Source: Deltaproteobacteria bacterium (GTDB taxonomy: Bacteria; Desulfobacterota; DSM-4660; Desulfatiglandales; HGW-15). From it: DNA of 7,714 nucleotides. Of this stretch, positions 5,139 through 7,714 are shown in pieces. How positions within the stretch are numbered: the first letter of the stretch is position 1; every line of letters starts with the position of its first letter. The DNA lies in NCBI GenBank assembly GCA_024641835.1, contig JAHECH010000186.1, positions 1-7,714 on the forward strand, written 5' to 3'. The translations under genes and the position numbers were made by a program. The notes below the pieces were generated by a model that saw only the letters and a list, made by a program, of their open reading frames with translations, was not told the DNA's origin and made no database searches.

Positions 5139-7175
5139 TCAGGGGCCAGAATAGACATCTCTTTTTGGGCCATTCTCAGCTTTCACTTCTTCTCTCGTTT
5201 TCTCCCTCCTCCTTATCTCGTCTCCTTTGACCCCCTTCTTTGCTGCTTTCAACCCCGCAGCACAAGCATCTGGATCCGATGTCCTGCCAGCTAACGCTCC
5301 CATAAGACCCAGGGGACCGAGTAGAACAAATCCACCGATCGCTCTCCCCACGATGAGAGCTGTCTTGGCGGGGTCGAAGGACACAGAGGGATCGGCAAGG
5401 GTGCCACGCAACATCAGGGGCCTTGCCAGTTCATTGAAACTCAGGGTCAAGCCACCCAGCCCTTTCTTCGGCTGCGGCTCCAGGTACAGACTGAGCCCTT
5501 CTGTTCTGAGATCAACGTCACCTGTGCCGCAAATCGTTGTGTTAGGCGTATCCACGACGAGTGCCGTCACCAGGGCCAAGCCGCCTTTGATCTGCAAGCC
5601 GCTCACAGCACACTGAATCTCGGTGTAATCCTCTTCGCTCTCAGATGATCCGAGCAATGCCGCGACAGGTAAACCCACGTCACTGCCAAGAAGCCAAAGG
5701 CAGCGATTCTTGATTCTTCCGCTGCTCATGCTGACAACGCTCTTTCCGTTGAGCTTAGCCATCATTGCCGCGACGGAGTCACCGGAGGTGTTGAACTCTA
5801 CTTGCCCGTCGAGGCTCCCTTCAATATATCCTCCGGCCCCCAGGTCTTTCAGAATACGCTTCAGATCGATCTCCTGGACCTTCAAGGCCCCTGCGATAAT
5901 GAAGTCCTTCCCTTTACGACTACATGCCAAGTGGCCGTTGAGGAAGCCTCCACCGATGGCTGCTTTGACGGTCTTCAACCTGAGCCGCCCTTCTCTCAAG
6001 CTTGCATCGACTTGCACGTCCTGCATTGAGCCATAGGGAGTCACAACCTTCTTGGCTCGAATGCTCAAATCTGCATCAACGTTTTCTGGGAAATCCACTT
6101 TGAAAGGTTCCTCTGAAAAAACTCTCACGCGTTTTTTCCTTGGGGAGGTGTCCTTTGCGGCGAAGAATGGCCCCAGATCCAGCCGCTGCGAAGAGAACAT
6201 GCCGTATACATTCCGCCTTTTCCCTGTGCCATTTATCTCCATGCTGCCCAAAACCTCGCCTGCTCTGACCCGCACAGTGAGATCCGAAAGCCTATAGGTT
6301 TTCGCCGCCTGATCGGAGACATTCCCGGTGACCTTGAAAGGTCCCATCTCAGGAAGCTTGCCGAGATCCATCAGTTTTGTCACTTCCCTCGTGGACTTCC
6401 CTTGCCCTTTGAAAGAGAGTGTGAAACCCATTCCCCGGATCACATCCTTGATAGAACCCTTAATCCAGAGTTGACTACCCAAGGCTTGTATTGTCGCCTT
6501 CAGGCTCCAGGGCCTCTCTTGCTTTATGAGCTCCTCCAAGGAGCCGGTCACAGCTTGAACCACAAAAGGCTTTCCTTTGCAGCTACCCCTGAAATTCATG
6601 ATCACGGGCCCATCGAAGCTTTTCGCGGCAGCCTCAAGGCTATACAGTCTAAATAAGAAAGGAGTGGGCGATCTCGGATCCTTGAAGCAAAACCTCGCCC
6701 TCTCTAGAACCACCTTCCCGAACGACATAGGCGGAAGCTTGTTCCTCTCCCAAAGAGCCGTTTTGGGATTTTCTCCCTTCTGTGCTAACCCGAAGTCGAG
6801 ATTGGAGGCGCCCGAATGGTCACTCTCAACCTGAATATCGGGCTCAATCAGGACCAGCCGTTTGACTTTTATGTCCCTCCGCAGAAGCGGCAGCAGAGCC
6901 AATTCAAGTTCCATCCGGCGAATTCGAAAAAGGTCAGGACGGGAGGCCCAAGGAGGATTTTGAAGTCTAACATCCTCAACCCTAAGAACAGGGATGAGGC
7001 CGATCTTGAGGCTGATATGGCCTAACGAGAGGTTGCGGCCTGTGGCATTTTTCACAACGTTCGAGATAGAAGGTTTCAGGTTGTCAAGATCATAGGCTCT
7101 TAGGGCCACATAGATTGCTGCGACTATCCCTGAAACGAGAATCGCGGTCGGTATAATGATCCACTTCAACCGCAT
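5139..7175 (-). CDS. AsmA-family protein
   Basis: The 678-residue protein has a single N-terminal membrane segment (about 5-25) and a long periplasmic part. The N-terminus is typical AsmA: ATGRNLSLGHISLKIGLIPVLRVEDVRLQN-type residues (44-74), then IRRMELELALLPLLRRDIKV and the LVLIEPDI strand. The C-terminal third (about 375-620) matches the AsmA C-terminal domain: LRLKTVKAAIGGGFLNG, VVSMSSGRIKN, VVDTPNTTICGTGDVDLRTE and LRGTLADPSVSFDP, followed by the short hydrophobic segment AIGGFVLLGPLGLMGALAG and a D-P-D-A-C motif. AsmA-like proteins form beta-rich bridges between inner and outer membrane linked to phospholipid transport; a direct role here is inferred. The length is normal for the family. 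AGAAGGG lies 8 nt before the ATG. A consensus promoter and a structured leader precede it, and the lipoprotein gene follows. The C-terminal 40 residues are highly charged. Confidence 0.92.
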   Translation of the reverse strand: MRLKWIIIPTAILVSGIVAAIYVALRAYDLDNLKPSISNVVKNATGRNLSLGHISLKIGLIPVLRVEDVRLQNPPWASRPDLFRIRRMELELALLPLLRRDIKVKRLVLIEPDIQVESDHSGASNLDFGLAQKGENPKTALWERNKLPPMSFGKVVLERARFCFKDPRSPTPFLFRLYSLEAAAKSFDGPVIMNFRGSCKGKPFVVQAVTGSLEELIKQERPWSLKATIQALGSQLWIKGSIKDVIRGMGFTLSFKGQGKSTREVTKLMDLGKLPEMGPFKVTGNVSDQAAKTYRLSDLTVRVRAGEVLGSMEINGTGKRRNVYGMFSSQRLDLGPFFAAKDTSPRKKRVRVFSEEPFKVDFPENVDADLSIRAKKVVTPYGSMQDVQVDASLREGRLRLKTVKAAIGGGFLNGHLACSRKGKDFIIAGALKVQEIDLKRILKDLGAGGYIEGSLDGQVEFNTSGDSVAAMMAKLNGKSVVSMSSGRIKNRCLWLLGSDVGLPVAALLGSSESEEDYTEIQCAVSGLQIKGGLALVTALVVDTPNTTICGTGDVDLRTEGLSLYLEPQPKKGLGGLTLSFNELARPLMLRGTLADPSVSFDPAKTALIVGRAIGGFVLLGPLGLMGALAGRTSDPDACAAGLKAAKKGVKGDEIRRREKTREEVKAENGPKRDVYSGP

Positions 7176-7234
7176 TTTCGTGTCCCTTCTAAAGTGTCTT
7201 CTCGGAGGAAAAGAGCAGTTTGTGTTCCCTCACC

Positions 7235-7266
7235 CAGCACCATGAGAACCGGAGGTCCGGGCGCTG
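7235..7266 (-). promoter_or_regulatory. Hairpin in the AsmA-gene leader with a competing pairing
   Basis: In the leader RNA CAGCGCC (complement of 7260-7266) can pair with GGTGCTG (complement of 7235-7241), including one G-U pair, enclosing a CCGG/CCGG dyad (7249-7260). An alternative 7-bp helix joins bases complementary to 7301-7307 with those complementary to 7232-7238 and would disrupt the first hairpin. It matches no riboswitch class that I recognise. Confidence 0.3.
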
Positions 7267-7337
7267 CATCGGTTGCGTTTAAAACTGATCCTCTGAAACA
7301 GCTGGGTAAAGCAACAAGTGATACATAATTGTTTATA

Positions 7338-7367
7338 ATTATAGCCGAGAAAGGATGGCTTTGTCAA
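7338..7367 (-). promoter_or_regulatory. Perfect-consensus sigma70 promoter for the AsmA-family gene
   Basis: On the minus strand TTGACA (complement of 7362-7367) and TATAAT (complement of 7338-7343) are both exact consensus hexamers separated by 18 bases. Transcription would start near 7331, giving a leader of about 155 nt. A weaker divergent promoter may overlap it on the plus strand: TTGTCA at 7361, 17 bases, TATAAC at 7384. Confidence 0.75.
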
Positions 7368-7589
7368 ATGATGTTTAATTATATATAACTATGCTTAGTT
7401 AATGAATTTCCCCGCGGCGAGCTAAAACGTATTCTGGTGAAGACGAATAATTTTTCATACGCCCTATTGATCAATGGGGCTCTCCGCCCGCAGCACAGGC
7501 TGTTAGCATTGTCTTTTTCCAGAGCCATGTGGGGGCCCAGGCTTTCATTCGTCTCAGATAGAGGCAGACTGAGAGAGTTTGTTGGGATT

Positions 7590-7626
7590 CAAGAAAAAGA
7601 AAGGCAGAGCATTGCTGCTCTGCCTT
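7590..7626 (-). terminator. Rho-independent terminator on the minus strand
   Basis: On the minus strand AAGGCAGAGCA (complement of 7616-7626) and TGCTCTGCCTT (complement of 7601-7611) form a perfect 11-bp stem with a 4-base loop, followed by TCTTTTTCTT (complement of 7591-7600). The plus-strand exit is G-rich, so it is directional. It should terminate a minus-strand gene ending near or beyond the right edge and insulate the AsmA promoter. Confidence 0.8.
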
Positions 7627-7714
7627 GGGAGGAGGGTGGGTGAGATGGTTAACTCTCCAACTGGGCCTATTTGGGGTTTCGCCTGAAAGTTACTCTGCCA
7701 ACTGAATCTGCCCT

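Larger units (their letters stand above)
7176..7714. other. Non-coding stretch at the right edge
   Basis: These 539 bases hold the AsmA-gene ribosome binding site (AGAAGGG, complement of 7184-7190), its structured leader and consensus promoter, an A/T-rich block (7320-7400) and a minus-strand terminator near 7590-7626. A plus-strand frame from GTG 7437 to 7643 has no ribosome binding site, runs through the terminator hairpin and is unlikely to be a gene. At the extreme right edge minus-strand frames end at TAA (7690-7692, last residues GQIQLAE) or TAG (7668-7670); one may be the C-terminus of a gene outside the window, but too little is visible to call it. Confidence 0.55.

Noticed and set aside
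5048..5173. N-terminal extension of the lipoprotein frame up to 5173
   Set aside because: It overlaps the end of the AsmA gene, has no better ribosome binding site, and would place the signal peptide in the interior.
7176..7331. c-di-GMP (GEMM) or molybdenum-cofactor riboswitch in the AsmA-gene leader
   Set aside because: Some short strings are reminiscent, but the conserved core of either class is not present.
7437..7643. Plus-strand 68-codon frame with GTG start
   Set aside because: It has no ribosome binding site, unusual composition, and runs through the minus-strand terminator hairpin.
1..7714. CRISPR array, insertion sequence, tRNA or rRNA gene
   Set aside because: No regularly spaced repeats, transposase motifs, terminal inverted repeats or RNA-gene cores were seen on either strand.

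Overview
The window looks like ordinary chromosomal DNA from a Gram-negative bacterium, most likely one of the former Deltaproteobacteria (Desulfobacterota). The signs are an AsmA-family outer-envelope protein, an outer-membrane-type lipoprotein, a MauE/DoxX-rhodanese-DUF1573 redox cluster, moderate GC content and what appears to be a selenocysteine codon. The taxonomic call is an inference from gene content; no marker gene is present.

Left part (1-2652, all minus strand): the first 59 codons of an unrecognised protein run off the left edge. Upstream of it is a membrane-anchored M23 (LytM-type) endopeptidase-like protein with an Asn where the family has a catalytic His. Upstream of that is a LOG-family (cytokinin riboside 5'-monophosphate phosphoribohydrolase-like) protein with long N- and C-terminal extensions. 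A good sigma70-type promoter (TTGCAG-N17-TAGAAT) precedes the LOG gene, and an A-tract/T-tract hairpin follows it.

Middle (2841-4568, plus strand): a tightly coupled three-gene operon and the main point of interest. Gene 1 encodes an exported or anchored DUF1573 (Ig-like) protein. Its reading frame is interrupted by one in-frame TGA (3063-3065) exactly where the family motif C-G-C-T has its first Cys, and the frame continues for 165 more codons with clear family similarity. The simplest reading is a selenoprotein (Sec75-Asp-Cys77). Several hairpins lie just downstream, none a textbook bacterial SECIS. Gene 2 is a membrane-anchored periplasmic rhodanese, overlapping gene 1 by one base (TGATG). 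Gene 3 is a four-helix MauE/DoxX-like membrane protein with a C-G-C-F motif, overlapping gene 2 by 11 bases. Together they look like an extracytoplasmic thiol/selenol or persulfide relay.

Right part (4565-7714): a long imperfect hairpin sits where the operon converges with a minus-strand pair, an AsmA-family protein followed by a Pro/Gly-rich lipoprotein. The AsmA gene has a perfect-consensus sigma70 promoter (TTGACA-N18-TATAAT) and a structured leader of about 155 nt. Near the right edge an intrinsic terminator on the minus strand implies that another minus-strand gene ends at or just beyond the edge.
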